Shown here: positions 39,729 to 50,718 of the stretch, piece by piece
Numbering within the stretch: the stretch's first letter is position 1
Layout: the number at the start of each line of letters is the position of its first letter
NCBI GenBank assembly: GCA_933207985.1
Contig: OW240913.1
Location: 265,631,201 to 265,695,200, forward strand
Length of the DNA: 64,000 nt
Reading direction: 5' to 3'
Source: Pelobates cultripes
Lineage: Eukaryota; Chordata; Amphibia; Anura; Pelobatidae
Program-made: the position numbers and the translations under genes
Notes under the pieces: generated by a model
Told to the model about the DNA's origin: nothing
Databases searched by the model: none
What the model saw: only the letters and a program-made list of their open reading frames with translations

Positions 39729-40980
39729 AACCAATACACAGGACCAAATCATATGGGAAAACATATAAGCACTCCTAACAACACAATATAACACAGACAA
39801 AGGGTCTCTGGGCATGGGAAGTCTTGGACAATAGACCCTTTACGCCTCTCCAGGAGGCTGTGGTATGGGATCTTTCATCACATATCTCCCCCAAGGGAAT
39901 ACTAACCAGGTACCAGACCTCCAATATGTCCGTGCCTGAGTTAGCCTGGCAAGCAGCTCCAAAAAGTCCATCCTCCCCGGTAGCCTCCTGCACAAAGCTC
40001 CCCCGCATAGCTCCATGGTGTTGTTGGGGAGGGAAGTCAACCTCCTTGTCCCTCTGGAGTTCCTGCTGCTTCGGAGTGAGTATACTAACATCCCCTCTCT
40101 GATAATCCTGCTGCTGGGGAGGGAGGCCGACTACCTCCACTCCCTAAAGAACAAACTGCCTCTGGGAAGGGGATTCAAACTCTGTTCCCGGTAGCTCCGG
40201 GTGCCACTGGGCAGGTAGGCCTACACACTCCTTTCCCAGTAACTCGCTCTGCCGTTGGGGAGATCCACACTCTCCTCTCCTGGTCACCCAAGCTGCTTCT
40301 GGGAAGGGAGGCCGATACTCTCCTCTCTCTGTAATACAGGCTGCGCTGATGAAGGGGACCAACACTCTCTGCTCCTGTCAAGGCATGCTGCCGCTGGGAG
40401 GGAGGCTGACACTCTCCACTCCCTGTAACTCAGGCTGTCACTAGGGAGGGAGGTCAACACTTTCCACTCCCAGTAGACCAAGCTGCCGCTGGGGAGGGAG
40501 GTCAACACTTTCCACTCCCAGTAAACCAAGCTGCCGCTGGTTACCTAGTTACCTCTTGCTGGGATCCATCTGCTGCTGGAGAGCTAATGGGGTGACCAGG
40601 GTCCCCGTACCAGGGGATTGGGAACCTGGGCCGGCTGCCCATCATCCTTGTGACTCAGGTGTGGAGAATACAGTTCTTTCCACATCTACCTGGCCAACAT
40701 CCTCAGATTTAAATTCTATTAATTCACCAGTTTCCACTTACGAACCAATGCACAGGACCAAATCATTTGGGAAAACATAGAGGCACTCCTAATAACACAA
40801 TATAAAACAGACAAGTGGACACTGGGCACGGGGATTCTGTTATAATACAACAAGCATACAAGGCCCCTCACCCACAGGACCAACAGACCCTTTAAGGGGC
40901 TCCTGGGACCTGGCCCATAGTGTGTGGGCAGGAGGCTAGTGTTTACGCCTCTCCAGGATGCTGTGGCATGGAAGCTTCCA
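39729..40980. repeat. Minisatellite block between two direct repeats (offset 1014 bp)
   Basis: AACCAATACACAGGACCAAAT... at 39729 recurs at 40743 and stays similar for about 85 bp (GGGAAAACATA, GCACTCCTAA, ACACAATATAA). A further similar stretch reads TTTACGCCTCTCCAGGA (about 39839 and 40945). Between the copies lies an array of about 57-bp units (40010-40540, variants of CTGGGGAGGGAGGTCAACAC). The arrangement could be an old tandem duplication or terminal repeats of an unknown element. Confidence 0.6.
40010..40540. repeat. About 57-bp G/C-rich minisatellite
   Basis: Roughly nine units with CTG(C/T)(C/T)(G/T)CTGGG-AGGGAGG followed by CTC(C/T)-CTCCC-GTA. The last two units at 40433-40540 are nearly identical. 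The minus-strand frames (Ser/Leu/Arg-rich) are its by-products. Confidence 0.8.
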
Positions 40981-40984
40981 CCAC

Positions 40985-41795
40985 AGATCTGAGTAACTTT
41001 GACAATGGGCAAATAGTGATCGCTAGACAACTGGGTCATTGCATCTCCAAAAATGTGGGGTGTTCCTGGTATGCAGAGGTTAGTACCTAACAAAAGTGGT
41101 GCATTGTAGGAAAAGTGGTGAACCAGTGTCAGGTCATGGACACCCAAAGTTCAGTGATGCACGTGGGGAGCGAAGGCTAGCCCGTCTATTCTGATCACAA
41201 AGAAGAGCTACTGTAGCTCAAATTGCTGAAAAACATAATGATGGCCGGGATAGAAAGGTTTCAAATCACACAAAGCATCTTCGCTTGCTGCATCCATGAT
41301 GACCCCTGTCCACCGTCAAATGCACCTTCAATGGGGATGTGATAATCAGAACTGGACCATGGAGCAATGAAATAAGGTTGTCTGGTCTAATAAATCACAT
41401 TTTCTTTTCGATCAGGTGGATGGCCAGGTGCCTGTGCAATGTTTACCTGGGGAAGAGATGGCATCTTCCCATAGCAAGATGCACTATAAGAAGAAGGTAG
41501 CCCAGCGCAGGCAGTGTTATGCTCTGGGCAATGTTCTGCTGGGAAGCCTTGGGCCCTGGCACTTTGACACGTACCACCAACCTATAGATTGTCGTAGATA
41601 ACATGCACCCCTTCATGGAAATTTTGTTCCATGATGGCAGTGGCCTCTTTCAGCAGAACAATGCACCTTGCCACACTGCAAAATATGCTCAAGAATGATT
41701 TGAGAGACAAAACATGACAAAGAGTTCAAAGTGTTGCCTTGGCCTCCAAATTCCCTAGATCTCGATCCGATTGAGCATCTGTGGGATTTGCTGTA
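40985..41795 (+). pseudogene. Tc1-like transposase remnant, family B, plus strand
   Basis: This is the reverse-complement counterpart of the copy at 46.7-47.6 kb. In transposase orientation it shows a degraded helix-turn-helix half (about 40990-41200). Next comes ACCATGGAGCAATG and the region of the WSDE-type block (about 41350-41410), then GTGTTATGCTCTGGGCAATG-type GGG block sequence (about 41507-41540). It ends with a PNSLDLDPIEHLWD-like block (about 41750-41790). Frameshifts occur throughout. The element is cut off right after EHLWDLL near 41795, so the C-terminal tail and right inverted repeat are missing. It is dead. Confidence 0.75.
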
Positions 41796-42141
41796 ATAAA
41801 AATCTATTTAATTAATTTTCAGGAACACAGGTTTCTAAAATTACCCACCAATATGTACAAATAATCTTTGCATGTGTTCCTTGCCTTCCTTCTCTCCTCC
41901 CTCTCTCTGAATCCCAGTAGGCGGTCATGACATTTAACCTGCAAAATTAGTTGCAGAATGTGGGAGAAGTGGGGGGGGAGCTATTATTTACAGTCCTTCT
42001 GCAGTGATGCACAGAAATAGAATGCTTCATAGCCAGTGGTGTATCCTGGTTTTGTGCTGCCCTAGGCAGAACAAAACTCAGGCAGCCCTCTCCCCCCGCG
42101 CCACTCTCACCCAACCCTTCCCCCCCGTCCCACCTTCTAAA

Positions 42142-42358
42142 TACACACACACAGTCAGACACACACAGACACACACACACATACACAGTCAGACACACAC
42201 ACACATACACAGTCAGACACACACACACATACACACAGTCAGACACAAACACACACACAGTCAGACACAAACACACACAGTCACACACACACATACAGTC
42301 AGACACACACACAGTCACACAGACACACACAGTCACACACACACACACAATCACTCAC
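42142..42358. repeat. ACACACAGTCAG microsatellite
   Basis: CA-rich array with recurrent CAGTCAGACACACACA units. Confidence 0.9.
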
Positions 42359-42525
42359 ATTAACACTTTTTTTTTTATTTAACCCCCCCCCCCAGCCTCC
42401 TTACCTTTGGGAGTGCTGGGGGGGGTCCTCTTTCTCCCTGGTGGTCCAGTGGCTGCCGATCAGGCTGATGGTCTGGCTACTGGGCGGGCGGCTGGCGAGG
42501 GAACACTTCCTCTGAGCTGACTGCT

Positions 42526-42619
42526 CAGCTCCCTTGCGCGCCGCAGAGTGAGGCTGGGAGCCGGAATATGACTTCATATTCCGGCTCCCAGCCTCATTCT
42601 GCGGCGCGCGAGGGAGCTG
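42526..42619. repeat. 46-bp-arm hairpin in hAT element
   Basis: Arms 42526-42571 and 42574-42619 are reverse complements with two mismatches and a 2-bp loop. The centre is GGAATATGACTTCATATTCC. Confidence 0.9.
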
Positions 42620-42899
42620 AGCAGATCGCTCAGAGGAAGAGCTCCCTCGCCAGCCGCCCGCCAACGCCACCCAGTGCCCTGCATGTCTGTTAGCCGCAAG
42701 GCTAACTAGGCATTTGCCCTGGGCATTTGTGGGCGGCGTTTTTTGCCGCCCCCTGAAAAATGCCGCCCCAGGCAAATGCCTTGTTTGCCTTGTGGCTAAT
42801 ACGTCCCTGTTCATAGCAGAGAAATATATTTCTCTGCAGCGTGAATCAAGTATTGGAGCAAAAGAGAAGAGAAGTGCAGCTCTGTGGTCTAAAATTTAA

Positions 42900-43415
42900 C
42901 ATGAGTAATTCACATTACTCATTTAATAGAATGAAAGACAAGCAGTACTTAGTAAGTTTTTTTTTTTAAATTCTCAAGACTATTTTACCCTATAATCACT
43001 ATTCCTCTTACGTGCTCACATTACCACATTCATAGCATGCTAGGCGTCAAATGATTGTTGATAATTCAGTACAATTATTTTCAGCATGAAACCATCCACT
43101 AACCCTTCCACATCGTAGTGTGCTTAATTGCTGCAAGGTAATTTGCACTTAGGACATGTCAGAGCCCGGTATAAATAGAAAACTCAACTGTCCTTAGTAT
43201 TTCTACTTTCCATGTATTGGCAATATGAATGAAGCTTAAAAAGTAAGTATTTGATGATCTATTAGTTATGCCTTCTGTTTGTAAGGGAAGGGTGGTAGAT
43301 GGTAGCTAATCACTTCATAATGAAAAAGGATTTTAAACAGAAAAATCACAAAAAAGCTATAGTACCCAGAAACCCAAGCAAACTTAAAGTGCACCTTCTC
43401 TATTTCTAACTGGGC
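42900..43415. other. AT-rich DNA, no gene
   Basis: Nothing recognised. Confidence 0.4.
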
Positions 43416-43416
43416 A

Positions 43417-43574
43417 ATTCACTAAATTGAGAATTCAAATTGAATTCAACGTGCGTTTTGAATTTCAGGTCAAAATAGATGAACTGGAAAAAAAATTTAA
43501 CTCGCCATTGCTTTCAGTTCGTCTACTCTGGTCTTAAATTTGAAATTCACTTTGAATTCTCACTTTAGTAAATA
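43417..43574. mobile_element. Small palindromic MITE, copy 1 (TTCACTAAA type)
   Basis: Begins ATTCACTAAATTGAGAATTC and ends GAATTCTCACTTTAGTAAAT, which is inverted-complementary over most of its length. Homologous to 45077-45253. Confidence 0.7.
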
Positions 43575-44024
43575 ACCTTACCTACTGTCAACTAAAGCAA
43601 TCTTGTTGGGAAAACAGAAATACTTAAAACTGATTTGCACTGATCAGACTGGGGAATGTGGAGAAGCAGTGAATAAACTAAACAATATAGGCCACACTGC
43701 ACATACAGATTGCTTGCTCCATAAATACTTCAAAGAGCAGAAGTGGTCGTGGAGGTTGGAGTAACCTTCACCATAACTTTCAAGCAGTCTATTTAAATGA
43801 TGGTATGCAATGCTCACTCAACACAGAATTCAGTGCATCTGTCAAAGGCTCCAACTAACCAAGGAGAGCCTCAGGTATTGACGTAAACCACTCGTATCAC
43901 TTTAAGCCTGCTCACACTAAAATGTTAGGACTTTAGATATAAATAAAGCATTCACATTCTCTATTATTTCTCATATTAAATAAACAAAATAAAAAATTCA
44001 AGGATAAGCACATATTTTAATTAA

Positions 44025-44500
44025 AGGAACATTCTAAACACCTAAAGTGCTTTGGCTTGCTAAGGTGCTATATGCGGGAAGAGTGTGTGCTCTTTCACTC
44101 ACAAAAAGTGCAGATTTCAATAGAATTGACACTTTTATAAATAAACCTGGTTACAACCCCTGGCTGCCAAACAGACAACCCGCCCTGTAACTTCCTGGTG
44201 CGGTTAGCTCAGTGGAAGTAAACTCAAGGGTCAGCAATTGCCCAGAGCCGCTTCCTCGCAAAGACTTCTCATTGAGCTGCATTGGGAAGTCTGTGATTGG
44301 ACAGGCACAGGAAGACTGGGCAAGGTTAAAAGGGAAGGGCTTGCAAAAGCTGCAAATAGCAGAATTGCTGCTCTTGGAAGCTGCTATATAATTAAAAAAA
44401 AATGCACAATTAAATGAATGCATGCTTTCATTGGGGTTATATTTACTAAATAGTATTTTATTAATGTATTTATTTTACATCTGAGAAGTGGAGTGTTCCT
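44025..44500. mobile_element. 476-bp TTAA MITE (AGGAAC ends)
   Basis: TTAA at 44021-44024 and 44501-44504 flank an element that begins AGGAACATTC and ends GAGTGTTCCT (9 of 10 inverted-complementary). No transposase. A tRNA-like A-box phrase inside (TTAGCTCAGTGG, about 44203-44214) lacks a convincing B box. Confidence 0.8.
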
Positions 44501-44504
44501 TTAA

Positions 44505-45070
44505 GTTATACGTGATAAAATAGTTATTAAAGAATAATATATGCAAATACACTGCAAGAAGATTAAGCAATATTCTTTCATGCTGATTTTATTATTACAG
44601 GTTAGACACTTATAATATAGTAATTTAATTCTTCAATTTAAATCATACTTTGTGCCTTGGTTAATCATCGCTACCCAGCAGTCTGAAATAAAATACAGTT
44701 ATTAAAATGTTTGCATGAACATGGCTATATCAGTCTACAGATCAGATAACGAGCGTCCCTTTTTTTTATCGGGTTTGGAAATATACACAAATTCATTAAG
44801 AGGATCAATGTGAGTTATTGATGGGTATTTTAATCCATAAAGAATGCAAAATGAAGCAGCTATTACAAGGGTTTAACATGCAGAACACTGCTGTACTATA
44901 TATGGTTTGTTTAATCTGCATTATTACTGATTTTCATAATGATAATACTTAAATTAAAAAACGTTCCAAGTGTATCTATTTACGAGGGACTGTCTTATTT
45001 TGGGCCCAAATCCATCTGTCCCTCTTTTCTATCCTAATGTCCGCCTTTTCTAGGAGCTCCATGTTCTTAC
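44505..45070. other. AT-rich DNA, no gene
   Basis: Nothing recognised between the two MITEs. Confidence 0.4.
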
Positions 45071-45076
45071 AGGCTT

Positions 45077-45253
45077 ATTCACTAAATTGAGAATTGAGGG
45101 GAATTTAAAGTGAGTTTTGAGTGTAAGGTCAAAATTGCTGAACAGGAAAGATTCTCCCACTTAGCTATGCTTACAGTTTGGCTACTTTGGCCTTCAGTTT
45201 GAAATACACTTTGAATTAACTTTGATTTTACTGCAATTCTTACTTTAGTGAAT
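45077..45253. mobile_element. Small palindromic MITE, copy 2 (TTCACTAAA type)
   Basis: ATTCACTAAATTGAGAATT at the left and AATTCTTACTTTAGTGAAT at the right are inverted copies. Same family and orientation style as 43417-43574. Confidence 0.75.
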
Positions 45254-45336
45254 AACCCTATTACTGTGTCAAAATATAAAACAGAGCTTCACAGCAATAA
45301 TACTCACAGTAATGTGTCATAATACTGTGTAATTAA

Positions 45337-45905
45337 AGGACCACTGTAGGCACCCAGACCACTAAAGCTCAATGAAGTGGTCTGGGTGCCAGGTCCATCT
45401 AGGGTTAACCCTGAAGCTGTAAACATAGCAGATTCAGAGATTTGGGTGGCTTGCCCTCCTTAGTCCCGTTAAAAGTTAATAAAACTCACCTTATTTCCAG
45501 GCCGCGTGGGTCCTCTGGCATTGGCCCCGCCCCATTTGTGACATAATCAGAATTGCAGATTTTTAGTCAAAATCCAATGTATTCTCATGGGGAAAGCATT
45601 GGATTGGCTAAAATCAGCAAGGGGGCTGATTTTGGATTAATGCATCTCTATGAGGAAAATTCAATGTCCCCATGCAGAGCGTGGAGATGCTGAATGGCAC
45701 TACCACCTACTGTGCAATACTAAGCCCAGAAGCACCTCCAGTGGCCATCTGAGGAATGGCCAGTTGGAGGTGTCCCTAGGGGCAATGTAAACACTGCCTT
45801 TTCTCTGAAAAGTCAGTGCTTACATGAACATGTCTGAAGGGAATGATTATACTCACCAGAAAAACTACATTAAGCTGTTGTTGTTCTGGTGACTATAGTG
45901 TCCCT
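45337..45905. mobile_element. 569-bp TTAA MITE (CACTATAG type)
   Basis: TTAA at 45333-45336 and 45906-45909 flank an element that starts AGGACCACTGTAGGCACC and ends GGTGACTATAGTGTCCCT. The ends are imperfect inverted repeats. Internal inverted pairs include the CCCAGACCAC...GTGGTCTGGG hairpin (about 45352-45390). This type is abundant in frogs and probably piggyBac- or Kolobok-derived; that assignment is an inference from the TTAA site. Confidence 0.85.
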
Positions 45906-45909
45906 TTAA

Positions 45910-46700
45910 TAAATCACTATGAACTGTATATAATGGGTTACTGCCCTGTATTATATTGCTGTTTTCTACATTTTGATAAATTCCTTCTGATACTACCCTG
46001 TCAGATTATTTTTAGTCAGAATTTCAATGTTCTGTTTTTATATTATTGTTATTTCAGTCTATTCTTTTTCTCTTGTGGAAAATTTAAATATTCAAAAAGT
46101 ATTAAATTATATCCAGTGCTTCAGTTGCTAAAAGTAGGCATCTGTATTATATATGGCAATGTAACCTTTGCTAAACCCTACAATGTGGCTCAATCATTGT
46201 GTGCTTCATTTCTTAGCTGCTTGAATGTAATTCTCCCTTTTGAACTCTTGTAGAGTCCTTGTACAGCTATTTACAGTCCTATGCAACTAAGAGAGTCTGA
46301 CCAGTTTGCCAGCAGAGAAATTCCTTTCACTGCTGGGTATAGACTGGTAGTTACTAGGAGGAGGGAGAGTTTAGTGGAACCATAATGAATAATGAATAAA
46401 TTAGATTGTTCCTTTGTGTTGCAAAGCATCACAAAATCAGTTTTGTATTGTTTTAAAGCAAAAAATATTGTACACGGTGGATGGGAGGACGACTTTAATG
46501 TGCTTTTTTATATTGGGGATTTTTATTAAACTTCAAACTGTAATTAATTAAAATTCACTAATCAAGGTTAAAGTAGCCCAGATGGTGACTGTAGATACAT
46601 TTTAGAACTTCTCCAACACAGGCGTTTTTGTCTTCATTTTACAATTGGAATTTGAATTTGCTATACTTTGGAGTTTAGTGAAAATCTTTCACTGCCCTTA
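45910..46700. other. AT-rich DNA, no gene
   Basis: A 136-codon open frame overlaps 45843-46253 but starts inside the MITE and has no recognisable motif, so I treat it as chance. Confidence 0.45.
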
Positions 46701-47590
46701 TACACTGATGAGCCACAACATAAAACCACCTGCCTAGTATCATGTAGGTCCCCCTAGTGCTGCCAAAACAACTCTGATGCGTCGAAGCATGGACTCCACA
46801 AGTCCAATGAATAAATCTGGCATTACGACATTAGCAGCAGCTTTATGTCCTGCAAGCTGTGAGGTTATGCAACCCATTTCTGAACTATTTTTGTAGTGTG
46901 GCAGAGTAGCAGTGTGTAATGCTGAAAAAGGTCTCTGCCATCAGGGATCACCATTGCCATGAAGGGTTGTATGTGGTCTGCAACAATCTTTAGGTAGGTG
47001 ATACATGTTGAATTGACTTCCACATGAATGCCAGGACCCATGGTCTCCCAGCAGAAAATTACCCAGAGCATAACACTGCCTCCACCGGCCTGCCATTTTC
47101 CCATAGTGCATCCTGCTGCCAGCTTTTCCCCAGGTAAATGATGCACCCGGCCATCCACCTGAACTAAAAGAAAACATTATTCATCAGACTAGGCAACCTT
47201 CTTCCATTGCTCCATGGTCCAGTTTTGACACTGACGTCTCTATTGAAGCCACTTTTGTCGGTGGATAGAGGTCATCATGGGCACTCTGACTAGTATGTAT
47301 TTCTGCAGCTCCATACACAGCAACCTGTGATGCACTGTGTGTTTGGAGATGCTCTGACCGTGTCATCTAGCCATTACTATTTGGCCCTTGTCAGAGTCAC
47401 TCAGATCTTTTCACTTACCCATTTTTCCTGTTTCCAACACACATAATTCAAGAACGTACTGTTCGCTTGCTGCCTAACATGTGTCCTGACAAGTGCCATT
47501 GTAAGATCAAGATCACTCCCACTTGCCCAGAAGCTGCGTCCTGACAGGTGCCATTGTTAGATCAAGATCACGCCCACTTGCCACAGTGCA
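46701..47590 (-). mobile_element. Tc1-like transposon, family B, minus strand, internally deleted
   Basis: The left end TACACTGATGAGCCACAAC is the typical terminal repeat of a widespread vertebrate Tc1-like family. Read on the minus strand, the transposase remnant runs from about 47410 to 46860. It includes the helix-turn-helix part (about 47370-47300), a WSDE-type block opposite 47160-47190 (ATTCATCAGACTAGGC), GGSVMLWVIF-like codons (about 47090-47060) and an Asn/His-rich block near 46900. A deletion at about 46868 removed the segment around the third catalytic residue. A 45-bp duplication near the right end lies at 47483-47582. Not functional. Confidence 0.8.
47483..47582. repeat. 55-bp-spaced direct duplication at the Tc1 family B right end
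   Basis: GTCCTGACA(A/G)GTGCCATTGT(A/T)AG... occurs at 47483-47527 and 47538-47582 with three differences. Confidence 0.85.
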
Positions 47591-47599
47591 ATGATATCA

Positions 47600-48470
47600 G
47601 CTGTGATTGCCCAGTTTGCTGGAAAACCAAAGGAAGCTTTTACAGCCCTCGTTTCTGCTGTGTACTGAGCCCACGGGTCTCATAGCTGCTTAAGTTTATT
47701 TCTTTAACAAGACAACTTTCAAAGCTGCCAGGCAGTGCACACAGGGTGATGACAGATGATGTTATCATACTGATAATGAGCAGCAACTGGGCTAGTAAGA
47801 GTGATCTTGTAATGAATAACAGTGAGTCTTACCCAAGTTCAGGCAGAGTAAGTGGGGACAATGTTAGTAAAAAATAACAAAACAAACTCAACAAAAATGA
47901 ATAAAGAAAAAAAATAAAAGTATGACATTTTGCACAAACAAATAAAATGTGAAAAAGTGGTTACAGTTTTCCTTTAAGATTATTGTTAAAAAGATTTTAT
48001 GGTTAGGAAGATTTTGGCTTAAAAGGATTTAGGGTTTGGGGTTAAGATAATTTAGCATTATTAAAACATAGGGCTAGGGATACTTTGTATATAGCAAAAC
48101 AAGACAGTGTGTCTAATCCCACACTTCTAAGAATAGTGTATAAAACATAAATTACTTATCCAACATAATATTGCAGCTTCCTCTCGGGATATTCCAGACC
48201 TTATCCCGTAAACATAGAGTGTACATATAGATAGCAGATTAGTATAGCTGGTAATCTACAGACAAAAACCAGTACAATAGTGTAATACTGTAAATATACA
48301 AAAAAACTGCACCAATATCAATTGAACTCACAAGATCTAGATAGATAGAATCGCCTTTAGTGCCTCCCCTTAGATGATTGTGGGGTATATCCAGAACTCC
48401 CTCTCAGCTGGTTGGTGGTATTGCCACAATATGGAAGTCCGGAGTCAGGAAGTGTAAAAAATATCTGTTT
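47600..48470. other. AT-rich DNA with degenerate TTAGG-like stretch
   Basis: No gene. From about 47980 to 48100, phrases such as GGTTAGGAAG, GGATTTAGGGTTTGGGG and GGGCTAGGG recall a degraded GGTTAG-type repeat that resumes at 49080. Confidence 0.4.
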
Positions 48471-48477
48471 TGATTTG

Positions 48478-48625
48478 TGTAAGTATAGAGATAAAAACCA
48501 AGTGCGGTCCCTTGTATAAGTATAGAGAAAAAAAACAAGTGCAGTCCTTTGTATAAGTATAGAGCTAAAAAAAACAAATGTGGTACTTGTATAAGTATAG
48601 AAATAAAAAACAAGTGTAACACATG
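48478..48625. repeat. About 40-bp tandem repeat, four copies
   Basis: TGTATAAGTATAGAG-(A-rich)-CAAGTGCAGTCC-type units follow one another, with slight length changes in the A-run. Confidence 0.85.
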
Positions 48626-48639
48626 CAGCTATACAGACA

Positions 48640-49005
48640 CACAAACACTGCCACACGTGCAGATACATAGACAAACAGATACAATCACTGACACACACAA
48701 ATACAGACACACAGATACAAACACTAACACACATGTATATACACAGACACAGTGTATAGGTAAGTGTATTGGCTGCAGTGCACACACAGACACAAGCTAC
48801 ATCCCCAGCATACACACAGACACACGCTACATCCCCAGCACACACAGACATATACTACATCCCCAGCACGCACACAGACACATACTACATCCCCAGCACA
48901 CATACAGACACATTACATCCCCAACACACACACAGACACACACGTCATCCTCAGCACACACGCAGACACACACTTCATCCCCATCACACCCACATAGAGA
49001 CATTA
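48640..49005. repeat. CA-rich minisatellite with CTACATCCCCAGCAC units
   Basis: CA-rich sequence to 48760 is followed by about eight units of CACACAGACACA-CTACATCCCCAG at 30-33-bp spacing (48780-49000). A short inverted copy of this array lies at 49716-49790. Confidence 0.85.
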
Positions 49006-49079
49006 TCATTGCAGAAGCATATATGTTGGGGTTTTTTTGGGGGTGGAATACTCTAGGGATGTTTTGTGTTATAGTTAAT

Positions 49080-49440
49080 AGGGCTTAGGGTTATAAGTGC
49101 TTAAGGTTAAGGTTATGATGATTTAAGAGGAACCTGAAGTTAGGAAAGCTCGGGTTAAAGTGAATCTAGTTTTACAAGGTCTTAGGGTTAGAAGGACTTT
49201 TGGGTTGCTTAGGCTTTGGGGGAATTAATCAGATTGAGATCTGGGGAATTTGGAGACCAAGGCAACACTTTGAACTCTTTGTCCTCAACCCATTCCTGAA
49301 CTATTTTTGCAGTGTGGCAGAGTTTAGCTTAGGCTTTGGGGGAATTAAAAACAACTTTAAGGAAGAATCTGGGAAATTAAGTTAGGTGAAACATAAAGCT
49401 ATGGTTAGATTTTGAGGTATTAGAGTTAGGATGTTGAAAG
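49080..49440. repeat. Degenerate GGTTAG-like repeat with a 98-bp Tc1 fragment
   Basis: Phrases GGCTTAGGGTTATAAG, CTTAAGGTTAAGG and TCTTAGGGTTAGAAGG recur irregularly. At 49229-49326 a fragment of Tc1 family B interrupts it. The fragment is flanked by a 22-bp direct repeat at 49207-49228 and 49327-49348. Confidence 0.6.
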
Positions 49441-49715
49441 AGATAACTTCCTCCTTGATGCAGTATATTGTAAAGCATTGTAGTTACAATCAACATTATC
49501 AAAAGAGTCCACTACTTTTGACATTCTATCTCTGGATCATTTATTTTGATGGTCCACAGATATTTATTTCACAGTTGCTCTTTGAGAAAGACAGGCAGGG
49601 GAGCTAGTACTAAATATGTTTCCTTGTTGATTGTAATAGAATAGATAATAACAGCAGAATACTTTGTAAACTGTATTTGTAAGTAACCCACAGCAATATT
49701 TCCAATATTTTTGTT

Positions 49716-49790
49716 TTGTCTGTGTGCGTGCTGGGGATGTAGTATATGTCTGTGTGTGCTGGGGATGTAGCGTGTGTCTGTGGGTTTTGC
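49716..49790. repeat. Inverted fragment of the 48.8-kb minisatellite
   Basis: Read in reverse complement, about 70 bp here match 48811-48880 essentially exactly (CTACATCCCCAGCACACACA...). Confidence 0.85.
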
Positions 49791-49799
49791 AGTCCACGA

Positions 49800-50713
49800 T
49801 CCCACACATGGGATTGAGAATTAGAGTGGAAGACTGATGGTTGATAGACAGTCTGTCATTTTGACCACAGTATAACGTTATTACTGTTACAGTTAAAATG
49901 CAATCTGACAACAGTGATGACATGTCTATCAGCCTGTCAGCTTTGGAAGACAGTAAGTGTTTTCCACTTGCCATTTGGGATCACACATTGTATCATATAA
50001 GATGAACCCTTAACAATAAAGAAACTAAAGAGTCTTTAAAAAAAAATATAAGTGTGAGAGGGTAGAGACCAGAGAATGCTCAGTACATAAAAGATGCATT
50101 TTTGGCAGTGAAAGGGTTAGTTCTGTACCATGTACAATTTTGCCTATATTCATATGGATAGCAGATCACCAACTCATTTTTCAATGATACATCTTTTAGT
50201 TGCCAGTGGTACGTTTTTACTATGAACTGTGGGTGACTGCTTCAGCTGTTACTTTATACTCAGTAGAATAGAGGAAATATAATGACAAATTAAATTGGAT
50301 TGTTATTAAGAGGCTGTCACCTTGAAATGATTTCCCATGCTGCTGTATATAATATGTTCCGATTATTGACTTCTTTCAGCAGTATAAACGGTACCTTCTA
50401 GGTTCCCTTGAGTATCGGTTATTAAAGTTTTAGTCTGATTTGACATATAGGAGGAAGCAATATTACATTTATTCATGGCAGTTTACAAATTAAAGTTTAC
50501 ATTTCATTTTTACAATTTCCTGTTTATTAACTATTGATTGATCCACTGAACATACAACAGACAGACAAATATTTTTCAACCTAGAGAGTATAAATAAAAT
50601 AAAACAAAATTATACACAAGTAGTAGAAAAAATTAGTAAAACGTTTCTTTTCAATCACTACTTTTAGTAAATTCAGTTTTTATCAGAATAAACCTTTTTT
50701 GTTGTTGTAAAAG
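49800..50713. other. AT-rich DNA, no gene
   Basis: Nothing recognised up to the solo LTR. Confidence 0.4.
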
Positions 50714-50718
50714 ATAAG

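Larger units (their letters stand above)
42034..42809. mobile_element. 776-bp hAT element, non-autonomous, with long internal hairpin
   Basis: The element begins CAGTGGTGTATCC and ends AATACGTCCCTG. It is flanked by the exact 8-bp duplication TTCATAGC at 42026-42033 and 42810-42817. Inside are an ACACACAGTCAG microsatellite (42142-42358), a C-run (42383-42394), a 46-bp near-perfect hairpin (42526-42619) and a terminal GCCGCC-rich inverted segment (about 42700-42790). Confidence 0.9.

Noticed and set aside
44200..44260. Possible tRNA-derived SINE (A-box-like TTAGCTCAGTGG)
   Set aside because: No B box at the right distance, no acceptor stem, and the segment lies inside a TTAA MITE.
45843..46253. 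136-codon open frame as a possible host exon
   Set aside because: It starts inside a MITE, has no recognisable domain and the composition is that of AT-rich noncoding DNA.
49080..49440. Interstitial telomere repeat (TTAGGG)n
   Set aside because: Only scattered GGTTAG-like phrases with irregular spacing; no run of consecutive exact TTAGGG units.
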